From Eubacterium sp. (lineage in GTDB: Bacteria > Bacillota > Clostridia > Lachnospirales > Lachnospiraceae): a stretch of DNA of 5,839 nucleotides. The notes beneath the pieces are model-generated. The model had not been told where the DNA came from, made no database searches, and worked only from the letters and a program-made list of their open reading frames with translations. The position numbers and the translations under genes were made by a program. Of this stretch, positions 1 to 5,680 are shown in pieces (positions within the stretch are counted from its first letter, which is position 1; every line of letters begins with the position of its first letter). The stretch is taken from positions 1-5,839 of the forward strand of contig JALFIK010000173.1 of NCBI GenBank assembly GCA_022776205.1, given 5' to 3'.

Positions 1-1
1 C

Positions 2-472
2 ATGTCGGATAAGATTGTGGTCATGAACCAGGGATATATTCAGCAGATGGGAACGCCGGAAGATATCTATAATGAACCGGAGAATGCCTTTGTGGCAGAT
101 TTTATCGGAGACAGTAATATCATAGACGGTGTGATGCTCGAAGACCGTCTGGTGGAGATCCTCGGAACCAGGTTTCCATGTGTGGATGAGGGATTTGGCA
201 GAAACTGTCCGGTGGATGTCGTGATTCGTCCGGAGGATATTGTGCTTGGAAAAGAAGGAGAGGGAATTCTTGACGGTGTGGTCACATCTCTTATTTTTAA
301 AGGGGTTCATTATGAAATGGATGTGATGGCCAACGGGTATGAGTGGCTTGTTCACAGTACGACCTGTTATCCTGTCGGGACAAGAGTGAGCATACAGGTC
401 ATTCCGTTTAATATTCAGATCATGAATAAACCGGCATCGGAAGATGAGAAGGCGGTGAAGACGGATGAATAG
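2..472 (+). CDS. potA: Spermidine/putrescine ABC transporter ATP-binding protein, C-terminal part (5' end outside window)
   Basis: This is the cytoplasmic ATPase subunit that powers polyamine import through PotBC. Only the last 156 or so residues are visible. The frame is open to the left edge, and the first Met lies in the MSDKIVVMNQG segment that normally follows the H-loop of ABC ATPases, so it is internal and not a start. Walker A, the LSGGQ signature and Walker B must lie upstream. Next comes the conserved G-T-P-E-D-I-Y stretch at residues 17-23, closing the nucleotide-binding domain. A C-terminal TOBE-type regulatory domain follows at about residues 70-145, with IRPEDI at 76-81 and PFNIQIM near the end. 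Family members are usually about 340-370 residues, so roughly 200 are missing. The stop codon overlaps the potB start by 8 nt. The call rests on the C-terminal features plus the adjacent PotB, PotC and PotD, and is secure at the family level. Confidence 0.93.
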   Translation: MSDKIVVMNQGYIQQMGTPEDIYNEPENAFVADFIGDSNIIDGVMLEDRLVEILGTRFPCVDEGFGRNCPVDVVIRPEDIVLGKEGEGILDGVVTSLIFKGVHYEMDVMANGYEWLVHSTTCYPVGTRVSIQVIPFNIQIMNKPASEDEKAVKTDE

Positions 473-1280
473 AAAGTATTTGGCATGTCCCTATATCATC
501 TGGGGAGTTTCATTTATTGTACTTCCTTTATTTATGGTCTTTTATTACGGCTGTACCGGTCCGGATGGTGCCTTTACCCTGTCAAATATAGCAGCCATTG
601 CGGATTCGGTTCATTTTAAGGCATTTATAAATTCTGTCTGGATTGCCCTGCAAAGTACGGTCATCTGTCTGTTGCTCTCTTATCCGCTGGCCTATATTCT
701 GAGCAAGGGTAAAACTAAAAAATCCGGTATGCTCATCATGCTTTTTGTTCTGCCAATGTGGATCAACTTTCTTTTGCGTGTTCTTGCTCTGCAGGTCCTT
801 TTGTCGAAAACGGGTATTTTAAACGGAATATTCAGCGCCATCGGTCTGCCTGTCAGGAAACTAATGTATACGAAAGGAGCAATTCTTGTCGGAATGGTGT
901 ATGACTATATCCCTTTTATGATCCTTCCGATCTATAATGCCTTGTGTAAAATAGAAAAGGATGTGATCGAGGCAGCGCAGGATCTGGGTGCTTCTTCCGG
1001 AATCATTTTCCGCAAGATTATTTTGCCCTTATCCATGCCGGGAGTGGTCAGCGGAATTATCATGGTTTTTATTCCAAGTATTTCAGAATTTGTTGTTGCC
1101 GATATTCTTGGCGGATCGAAAATACTTCTCCTTGGAAACGTGATCGATCAGGAGTTTAATGTGGCAAATAACTGGAATCTCGGCTCAGGGCTTGCCATTG
1201 TGCTGATGCTGTTTATTTTTATCAGTATGGCAGTGATGAATCGTTATTCTTCAGAGGAAGGGGATACGATGCTATGGTGA
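465..1280 (+). CDS. potB: Spermidine/putrescine ABC transporter permease PotB
   Basis: This is one of the two inner-membrane permeases of the polyamine importer, pairing with PotC. The 271 residues contain about six hydrophobic segments, at roughly 10-30, 57-80, 88-113, 138-160, 193-215 and 238-258. The hallmark is the EAA loop at residues 169-193 (E-A-A-Q-D-L-G-A-S, ending L-P-L-S-M-P-G), which docks on the ATPase. Length is typical for PotB. The ATG lies inside the end of potA (8-nt overlap), behind only a weak purine-rich stretch (GAGAAGGCGGTG, 446-457). Translation probably depends on coupling to potA. The gene ends in a 7-nt overlap with potC. PotB is preferred over another binding-protein-dependent permease because of the complete potABCD order and the PotD-like protein downstream. 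Confidence 0.93.
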   Translation: MNRKYLACPYIIWGVSFIVLPLFMVFYYGCTGPDGAFTLSNIAAIADSVHFKAFINSVWIALQSTVICLLLSYPLAYILSKGKTKKSGMLIMLFVLPMWINFLLRVLALQVLLSKTGILNGIFSAIGLPVRKLMYTKGAILVGMVYDYIPFMILPIYNALCKIEKDVIEAAQDLGASSGIIFRKIILPLSMPGVVSGIIMVFIPSISEFVVADILGGSKILLLGNVIDQEFNVANNWNLGSGLAIVLMLFIFISMAVMNRYSSEEGDTMLW

Positions 1281-2074
1281 GAATTAAAAAAATTGCGGAA
1301 AAATTTTATGTTGTCCTGATTGGATTTTTATTATATGCGCCTCTTCTCATTCTTTTTATCTGTTCCTTCAACGATTCGAAATCAAGAGCAGTCTGGGGAG
1401 GGTTTACCTTACACTGGTACACAGATCTTTTTCAGAATGTGGAGGTACTTCAGGCGGTGAAGACTTCTTTACTCCTTACAACCTCAGCGGCATTGATTGC
1501 GACATTGCTGGGAACCCTCGCCTGTGTTGGAATGACAGCAATGAAAATGAAATCTCTTCGATTAATGCAGGCTATGGCAAATATTCCTCTTTTAAATGCG
1601 GATATTGTGACCGGAATTGCCATTATGCTGTTGTTTGTACACTTTATGTCTCTGGGATTCGGATCCATGCTGATTGCCCATGTGACCCTTGGACTGCCCT
1701 ATGTGATCTTAAACGTAATGCCCCGTTTCCATATGATGGATAAAAATATTTATGAGGCAGCACAGGATCTGGGTGCTTCCCACCTGTATGCGTTTTTTAA
1801 AGTAGTATTGCCGGAGATCATGCCAGGTATTTTATCCGGGTTTTTCTTCGCTTTTACTATTTCCATGGATGATTTTGTTGTTACCTATTTTACAAAAGGC
1901 GCCGGGATTAACACAATTTCCACCATGCTTTATCAGCAACTGCGAAGGGGAATTAATCCGCAGATGTACGCCTTGTCCACGTTGTTGTTCCTGTCAATTT
2001 TACTCCTTCTTGGCGTGACAAATCATCTGTCTGCAACCAGACAGAGGATGAGCATGCGAAAGGAGGCATTATGA
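1274..2074 (+). CDS. potC: Spermidine/putrescine ABC transporter permease PotC
   Basis: This is the second membrane permease of the polyamine importer, the partner of PotB. The protein has 266 residues and about six membrane segments (roughly 11-33, 62-88, 99-125, 129-152, 183-206 and 232-251). An EAA loop lies at residues 161-184 (E-A-A-Q-D-L-G-A-S, ending L-P-E-I-M-P-G). The segment S-M-D-D-F-V-V-T at 197-204 is characteristic of PotC-type permeases. The ATG lies within the last codons of potB (7-nt overlap), behind the purine run AGAGGAAGGGG at about 1253-1263, and the 3' end overlaps the potD start by 4 nt (ATGA). An ATG at 1269 is in the potB frame and is not a start for this gene. Confidence 0.93.
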   Translation: MVRIKKIAEKFYVVLIGFLLYAPLLILFICSFNDSKSRAVWGGFTLHWYTDLFQNVEVLQAVKTSLLLTTSAALIATLLGTLACVGMTAMKMKSLRLMQAMANIPLLNADIVTGIAIMLLFVHFMSLGFGSMLIAHVTLGLPYVILNVMPRFHMMDKNIYEAAQDLGASHLYAFFKVVLPEIMPGILSGFFFAFTISMDDFVVTYFTKGAGINTISTMLYQQLRRGINPQMYALSTLLFLSILLLLGVTNHLSATRQRMSMRKEAL

Positions 2075-3141
2075 AAAAAAAGAATAGAATTTTATTACTT
2101 ACCACCTTTTTCATTACCCTCCTGATATTTACTTCCGGCTGTTTTTTCGGGAAAGAGGAAGAGCAGAGCAGGGACGAACTGATTGTTTTCAACTATGGGG
2201 ACTATATCGATACGGACACCATCTCCATGTTTGAAAAGGAAACGGGCATTTCGGTAAAATATGAAGAGTATGTCACTCCGGAAGATATGTACACGAAATA
2301 TAAATCCGGAGCGATTCATTATGATCTGATTTGTACTTCAGATTATATGATTGAGAAGCTGATTAAGGAAAAAGAATTGTATAAAATTGATACCTCCATG
2401 ATGAAAAATTATAAAAATGTCGAAGAAAAATATTTGAATTTATGTGAAACCTTTGATCCTGGGAATAAGTATTGTGTGCCTTATTTCTTTGGAACAGTTG
2501 GTATTTTATATAATAAAAAACTGGTAAAAGAAAAAGTGGACAGCTGGAGCATTCTGTGGAATAAAAAATATACAAACCAGATTATCATGCAGAACAGTAT
2601 GAGAGATGCTTTCATGGTTCCGCTGAAGTGGAAAGGGAAATCCATCAATACGAAAGATCCTCAGGAACTTTTAATGGCGCAGAAACTGCTCATGAAACAA
2701 AAACCGATCGTGGAGGCTTATCTTGTAGATGAGGCAAGAGATGCGATGATTGCCGAAGACGCATCCATGGCTGTCATATATTCCGGGGATGCCACCGTGG
2801 CAATGGAAGAGAATGAAAATTTGTCCTATGTGGTGCCAAAAGAGGGATCGAATGTCTGGTTTGATTGCTGGGCAATTCCTAAAAAAGCAGCCCATAAGAA
2901 GGCGGCAGAGCAATTTATAGATTTTATGAACCGGAAAAAACCGGCACAGATGAATTTTGACTACATTTATTATGGAACGCCGAACACGGAGGTATTCCGA
3001 GCTCTTGATGAGGAGACGAAAGAGGATGAGACCATTTTTCCGCCGGAAGAAATTTTAAAGAAATGTGAAGTATATCAGTATCTCGGTGAGAAGACGGATC
3101 AGCGTTATAACCGTCTGTTTAAAGAGCTCAAATCATATTAA
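2071..3141 (+). CDS. potD: Spermidine/putrescine-binding lipoprotein PotD
   Basis: This is the extracellular, membrane-anchored substrate-binding subunit of the polyamine transporter. The 356-residue protein starts with a lysine-rich n-region and a hydrophobic core (residues 7-20), followed by T-S-G-C with Cys24 as the predicted lipidated residue; Thr at -3 is less usual than Leu. The mature part begins L-I-V-F-N-Y-G-D-Y (37-45), the usual PotD first strand. W263-F-D265 and the Y301-G-T-P-N segment match the C-lobe ligand-binding region of the family. By eye against E. coli PotD (recalled from memory), the N-lobe Trp is Tyr42, the central Asp falls at Ser176 and another Trp is Tyr237, so ligand preference may differ. 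The start follows a strong AAAGGAGG (2059-2066) after a 4-nt gap. It is the fourth gene of the operon, and greA follows within 15 nt. Confidence 0.92.
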   Translation: MKKKNRILLLTTFFITLLIFTSGCFFGKEEEQSRDELIVFNYGDYIDTDTISMFEKETGISVKYEEYVTPEDMYTKYKSGAIHYDLICTSDYMIEKLIKEKELYKIDTSMMKNYKNVEEKYLNLCETFDPGNKYCVPYFFGTVGILYNKKLVKEKVDSWSILWNKKYTNQIIMQNSMRDAFMVPLKWKGKSINTKDPQELLMAQKLLMKQKPIVEAYLVDEARDAMIAEDASMAVIYSGDATVAMEENENLSYVVPKEGSNVWFDCWAIPKKAAHKKAAEQFIDFMNRKKPAQMNFDYIYYGTPNTEVFRALDEETKEDETIFPPEEILKKCEVYQYLGEKTDQRYNRLFKELKSY

Positions 3142-3147
3142 AAGGAG
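3141..3147 (+). promoter_or_regulatory. Ribosome binding site deciding the greA-like start
   Basis: AAAGGAG begins on the last base of the potD stop codon. It directly abuts the ATG at 3148, which leaves no spacer, but sits 9 nt upstream of the in-frame ATG at 3157. Shine-Dalgarno spacing therefore favours 3157 as the real start. Confidence 0.75.
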
Positions 3148-3156
3148 ATGGGTAAA

Positions 3157-3654
3157 ATGAGACATAAGCTGACACAGCAGGATGTTGATAAGATGGAGAA
3201 AGAGATTGAGCATCGAAAAGTTGATGTGCGAAAAGAACTGCTTGAACATGTCAAGGAAGCCAGAGCCCATGGGGATCTCAGTGAAAATTTTGAATACCAT
3301 GCGGCAAAAAAAGAAAAAAACCGAAACGAAAGTCGTATTCGTTATCTGGAAAATATGATTAAAAATTCGGAAATCGTTGAGGACCATTCTTCACAGGATG
3401 AGATCGGATTAAATAAGACAGCCACCCTTTACTTTGAGGAAGATGATGAGACAGAAAAGTTTTCTTTTGTGACAACGGTACTGGTGGATTCGCTGCAAAA
3501 CAGAGTCAGTATTGAGTCGCCTCTCGGGAAGGCGCTGCTCGGGCACAAAAAGGGGGAAAGAGTCTTTGTTGAAGTAAATCCCCAGTATGGATATTATGTA
3601 CAGATCCGTGAGGTGGAACCCTTCGATGAGGATGTTCCGTTAAATGAATATTAA
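3157..3654 (+). CDS. greA: Transcription elongation factor, GreA/GreB family
   Basis: Gre factors insert a coiled coil into the RNA polymerase secondary channel and stimulate cleavage of the 3' end of backtracked RNA. From the ATG at 3157 the protein has 165 residues, close to the usual 158-160. Residues 1-75 form the charged N-terminal coiled coil. Its tip carries A-H-G-D-L-S-E-N-F-E-Y, with Asp40 and Glu43 at the positions of the catalytic acidic pair of E. coli GreA (D41, E44). The C-terminal FKBP-like domain carries the hallmark S-P-L-G-K-A-L-L-G-H-K-K-G-E at about 127-140. An ATG three codons upstream (3148) is in frame but touches the ribosome binding site. The gene lies 15 nt after potD on the same strand, so it is the likely last gene of the pot operon. 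In many Firmicutes the main greA is elsewhere (often near lysS), so this may be a paralogue; that cannot be settled here. Confidence 0.9.
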   Translation: MRHKLTQQDVDKMEKEIEHRKVDVRKELLEHVKEARAHGDLSENFEYHAAKKEKNRNESRIRYLENMIKNSEIVEDHSSQDEIGLNKTATLYFEEDDETEKFSFVTTVLVDSLQNRVSIESPLGKALLGHKKGERVFVEVNPQYGYYVQIREVEPFDEDVPLNEY

Positions 3655-3657
3655 GGG

Positions 3658-3703
3658 AAAAAGTCTGCTGTCACGATGATCGTCAGGACAGCAGACTTTT
3701 TTT
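3658..3703 (+). terminator. Rho-independent terminator of the pot-greA operon, probably bidirectional
   Basis: A 10-bp perfect stem GTCTGCTGTC (3663-3672) / GACAGCAGAC (3687-3696) is followed by seven T (3697-3703) and preceded by five A (3658-3662). The loop contains a small inner helix, ACGA-TGA-TCGT. It starts 3 nt after the greA-like stop codon. Read leftward, the same stem is followed by five T, so it can also end the convergent oxidoreductase transcript, whose stop lies 30 bp beyond it. No better leftward terminator is visible. Confidence 0.93.
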
Positions 3704-3732
3704 GTCAGACAAAAAGGGGCAGACCCATTGTT

Positions 3733-5199
3733 TTACAGGGACTCTTTTTCCTTACAGTAGCTGGTAAATTCATCCCGTGTTACTCTCGAAGCCCCTTCTG
3801 CTTCAATGTCAGTTTTTCCATCGATCGTAATGCCATATTCTCTTTCGATGATCTCCTTAATACGAGGACGGCAGAAACCACCCTGGCAAAAGCCCATGGA
3901 GGCTCTTGTTCTGCGCTTTACACCGTCAACTGTTGTGACCGGAATACCGCGGTGGAGGCAGTCAACGATTGTTTTTTCCTCAACCTGTTCGCATCGGCAG
4001 ATAATTCTTTCCGGACAAGGATCAAGCTGGGCAAGTTTCATGATTTCCGGAACCGGACGCATTTTTTTGTCCGGAGGAATGATCGGGGCCCGGTACGGGT
4101 CATAAGAAGGATCCTCCTTAAGAATAAGACCCTGAGCTTCGAGCTCGCTGGTAACGAGGTCTGCAATTGCCGGAGAGGATGTCAGGCCCGGAGACTGGAT
4201 GCCTGCAACATTAATGAAGCCCGGAGTTTCCGTAGACCCAATAATAAAGTCGTCTGTGCTGGCAACAGCACGAACACCGGTGAAACTCCGGATAAATGTT
4301 TTCGGGTCGATTTTCTTTGTGGTAAATAATCCGGACTGATAAATATCCCAGAGGCGTTCAATGTGGGTGCTGCGGTCCACAGTTCCGTTTTCATCAATGG
4401 CATCCGGTCCGAGAAGAAGATTTCCATGATATGTACTTGTTACAAGAATACCCTTTCCCATTTTGGATGGCATCTGGAAGACAACAGTATTTAATGCCTT
4501 GCCTGTTCCCGGTGCGAATAAAAGATATTCACCGGAACGAGGGCGAATCTCGAAACTCTTTGGATTGACCATTTCATTGATTTTGTCAGAAAAAAGTCCT
4601 GCAGCGTTTATAACATAACGGGATTCGAAATCCTGTTCTGCTGTATGTACGAGAAAATGGCTGTCTATTTTATCAATTGCGGTGATTTCCGTATTTAAAA
4701 AGAGTTCCACTCCATTGTGAACAGCATTCTCTGCGAGAGCAATTGCCATTTCGTAAGGGGAGCACACACCGGCACCCTCACAGTATAAAGCATATTTTAC
4801 TTCCGGATTAATATTTGGTTCCAGGGCAAGAATCTCATCATGATTTAAAATCTTTAAATCAGTGAGCCCGTTTTTCTTTCCGTTTTCAAGCATATTTTCA
4901 AGCTTTGGAAGATCCGAATCTTCGGTGGTGATAACAATACTGCCGGTTTTCCGGAAACCGAAATGTAATTCTTTATTAAGCTGCTCAAACTGGATACGGC
5001 CCTTATAACAAAGCCGACCCTTTAACTTTGCGTTCGCCTCTGCATAGCCTCCGTGAACAATGGCACTATTTGCCTTTGTTGAGCCCATTGCAACATCATT
5101 TGCTTTCTCGACAAGTGCTATGGACAAATCATAACGTGACAGGCGTCTGGCAATGGCAGTTCCGGTGATTCCGGCGCCGATAATTAATACATCATACAT
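3733..5199 (-). CDS. FAD-dependent oxidoreductase, GlpA-like, with C-terminal BFD-like [2Fe-2S] domain
   Basis: This 488-residue flavoprotein belongs to the DAO superfamily, which includes anaerobic glycerol-3-phosphate dehydrogenase subunit A and L-2-hydroxyglutarate oxidases. The N-terminal Rossmann fold shows G-A-G-I-T-G at 8-13, with Glu31 ending the second strand to bind the FAD ribose. S-A-I-V-H-G-G at 45-51, N-A-A-G at 198-201 and the late F-I-N-V-A-G-I-Q-S-P-G segment at 328-338 are usual for the family. Residues about 399-450 form a BFD-like domain with Cys401, Cys403, Cys438 and Cys443 (C-x-C...C-x4-C), expected to hold a [2Fe-2S] cluster. The start is firm: AAGGAGGT lies 8 nt upstream of the ATG. 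The gene is alone, with a terminator downstream and RNA genes upstream; the GlpB-like and DUF1667 partners often seen in Clostridia are absent here. Oxidation of glycerol-3-phosphate or a similar hydroxy acid is likely, but the substrate is not proven. Confidence 0.88.
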   Translation of the reverse strand: MYDVLIIGAGITGTAIARRLSRYDLSIALVEKANDVAMGSTKANSAIVHGGYAEANAKLKGRLCYKGRIQFEQLNKELHFGFRKTGSIVITTEDSDLPKLENMLENGKKNGLTDLKILNHDEILALEPNINPEVKYALYCEGAGVCSPYEMAIALAENAVHNGVELFLNTEITAIDKIDSHFLVHTAEQDFESRYVINAAGLFSDKINEMVNPKSFEIRPRSGEYLLFAPGTGKALNTVVFQMPSKMGKGILVTSTYHGNLLLGPDAIDENGTVDRSTHIERLWDIYQSGLFTTKKIDPKTFIRSFTGVRAVASTDDFIIGSTETPGFINVAGIQSPGLTSSPAIADLVTSELEAQGLILKEDPSYDPYRAPIIPPDKKMRPVPEIMKLAQLDPCPERIICRCEQVEEKTIVDCLHRGIPVTTVDGVKRRTRASMGFCQGGFCRPRIKEIIEREYGITIDGKTDIEAEGASRVTRDEFTSYCKEKESL

Positions 5200-5207
5200 T
5201 AAAATGT

Positions 5208-5215
5208 ACCTCCTT
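5208..5215 (-). promoter_or_regulatory. Strong ribosome binding site of the oxidoreductase gene
   Basis: On the minus strand AAGGAGGT lies 8 nt before the ATG at 5199. It fixes the start and is among the best Shine-Dalgarno matches in the window. Confidence 0.85.
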
Positions 5216-5239
5216 CTCCTATTAAAGTGTTTTATGATA

Positions 5240-5270
5240 ATTATAACATTTTTTATTCAAAAGGACACAA
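5240..5270 (-). promoter_or_regulatory. Probable leftward promoter of the oxidoreductase gene
   Basis: Read on the minus strand, a perfect TATAAT lies at 5240-5245. The best -35 candidate is weak: TTGTGT at 5265-5270 with a 19-nt spacer. Transcription would start near 5233, giving a leader of about 34 nt before the ATG. The surrounding DNA is very AT-rich. It runs divergently from the tRNA promoter, the -35 boxes lying about 20 bp apart. Confidence 0.55.
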
Positions 5271-5289
5271 GAAAAAATGAAAAAAGTTG

Positions 5290-5318
5290 TTGACATATGT
5301 GGAAGGAAATGATAATAT
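5290..5318 (+). promoter_or_regulatory. Promoter of the serine tRNA unit
   Basis: A perfect -35 TTGACA lies at 5290-5295. The -10 is ambiguous: TAATAT (5313-5318, spacer 17 nt) or GATAAT (5311-5316, spacer 15 nt, preceded by T). A-rich DNA at 5271-5285 upstream resembles an UP element. The expected start is near 5325, about 37 nt before the first tRNA. The segment A6-GTT-G-TTGACA is nearly repeated at the rRNA promoter. Confidence 0.75.
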
Positions 5319-5324
5319 AAACAA

Positions 5325-5343
5325 GTCGCGGTTAGCAGGCGAC
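5325..5343 (+). other. Short hairpin at the predicted 5' end of the tRNA precursor
   Basis: GTCGC (5325-5329) pairs with GCGAC (5339-5343) around a 9-nt loop. This GC-rich stem stands out in AT-rich flanks and begins at about the expected transcription start. It may protect the 5' end of the precursor or aid its processing; the role is inference. Confidence 0.4.
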
Positions 5344-5361
5344 GAGAAATGAAAAACATAT

Positions 5362-5447
5362 GGAGAGGTGTCCGAGTGGTTTAAGGAGCTGGTCTTGAAA
5401 ACCAGTGATACTGAAAGGTACCGTGGGTTCGAATCCCACCTTCTCCG
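5362..5447 (+). tRNA. tRNA-Ser(UGA)
   Basis: This is a class II cloverleaf of 86 nt. The acceptor stem GGAGAGG (5362-5368) pairs with CTTCTCC (5440-5446) with one G-U pair, and G5447 is the discriminator base normal for serine tRNAs. The anticodon stem CTGGT/ACCAG (5389-5393/5401-5405) closes the loop CTTGAAA with anticodon TGA at 5396-5398. A long variable arm spans about 5406-5422. The T arm is GTGGG-TTCGAAT-CCCAC (5423-5439). It decodes UCA and probably other UCN serine codons. CCA is not encoded (TAT follows the discriminator), so the tail must be added by CCA-adding enzyme. Confidence 0.97.
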
Positions 5448-5518
5448 TATTATCGGTTTAAGACAGGAAGTCATTGGTTTGTACATCCGTTTTATCACAG
5501 ATTTCATTTATTTGATCT

Positions 5519-5607
5519 GGAGAAGTACCCAAGAGGCCGAAGGGGCTCGCCTGGAAAGTGAGTAGGTCGTTAATAGCGGCGCAAGGGTTCAAATCCCTTC
5601 TTCTCCG
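5519..5607 (+). tRNA. tRNA-Ser(GGA)
   Basis: This is a class II cloverleaf of 89 nt. The acceptor stem GGAGAAG (5519-5525) pairs perfectly with CTTCTCC (5600-5606), with discriminator G5607. The D stem is CCC/GGG (5528-5530/5542-5544). The anticodon stem CTCGC/GTGAG (5546-5550/5558-5562) closes the loop CTGGAAA with anticodon GGA at 5553-5555. A 20-nt variable region (5563-5582) is followed by the T arm AAGGG-TTCAAAT-CCCTT (5583-5599). It decodes UCC and UCU. CCA is not encoded. The gene lies 71 bp after tRNA-Ser(UGA); no separate promoter or terminator is evident between them, so co-transcription is likely. Confidence 0.97.
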
Positions 5608-5625
5608 TTGTGATTTTAATCACAA
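5608..5625. promoter_or_regulatory. 18-bp inverted repeat, Rex-like or Crp/Fnr-like operator candidate
   Basis: TTGTGATT and AATCACAA form perfect 8-nt arms around TT. The outer TTGTGA...TCACAA matches the redox-sensing Rex operator pattern, apart from the inner A/T pair, and also contains TGTGA-N6-TCACA, the Crp/Fnr pattern. It begins immediately after the tRNA and is centred about 64 bp upstream of the predicted rRNA start. It could instead be an RNA hairpin at the end of the tRNA transcript, but A residues follow it, not T, so it is not a normal intrinsic terminator. Confidence 0.4.
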
Positions 5626-5645
5626 AAAACATAATAAAAAAGTTC

Positions 5646-5674
5646 TTGACAAGACGAACTTCACAGAGTATAAT
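5646..5674 (+). promoter_or_regulatory. Strong rRNA operon promoter with UP-like element
   Basis: TTGACA (5646-5651) and TATAAT (5669-5674) are both perfect consensus with an ideal 17-nt spacer. The expected start is near 5681. The A-rich stretch at about 5624-5641 just upstream looks like an UP element that binds the RNA polymerase alpha subunit. Such a promoter followed by a structured untranslated leader is typical of ribosomal RNA operons. Confidence 0.92.
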
Positions 5675-5680
5675 AAAGAA

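Noticed and set aside
67..285. Minus-strand open frame within potA
   Set aside because: It lies fully opposite the conserved TOBE-domain coding sequence, with no ribosome binding site or domain. The similar minus-strand frames inside potB-potD and the greA-like gene were rejected for the same reason.
3148..3156. ATG at 3148 as the start of the greA-like gene
   Set aside because: It directly abuts the AAAGGAG ribosome binding site, leaving no spacer, whereas the ATG at 3157 has a 9-nt spacer.
3697..3715. TTTTTGT-CAG-ACAAAAA as a separate leftward terminator
   Set aside because: The seven-pair stem is almost all A-T and has a 3-nt loop, and it overlaps the T tract of the strong terminator. 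It is probably incidental.
3676..4329. Long plus-strand open frame opposite the oxidoreductase gene
   Set aside because: It starts inside the terminator, has no ribosome binding site, and its translation shows no domain. It is the antisense shadow of a well-supported flavoprotein gene.
5253..5507. Minus-strand open frame of 84 codons
   Set aside because: It is antisense to tRNA-Ser(UGA) and its promoter; the R-W-D-S-N-P-R segment is the well-known false translation of a tRNA T arm.
5368..5565. Plus-strand open frame of 65 codons
   Set aside because: It runs through both serine tRNA genes; its codons are simply tRNA sequence. This is a common false protein call.
5608..5630. Inverted repeat after tRNA-Ser(GGA) as a Rho-independent terminator
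   Set aside because: The stem is AT-rich and followed by an A run on the plus strand, with no T tract in either direction, so it lacks the intrinsic terminator signature.
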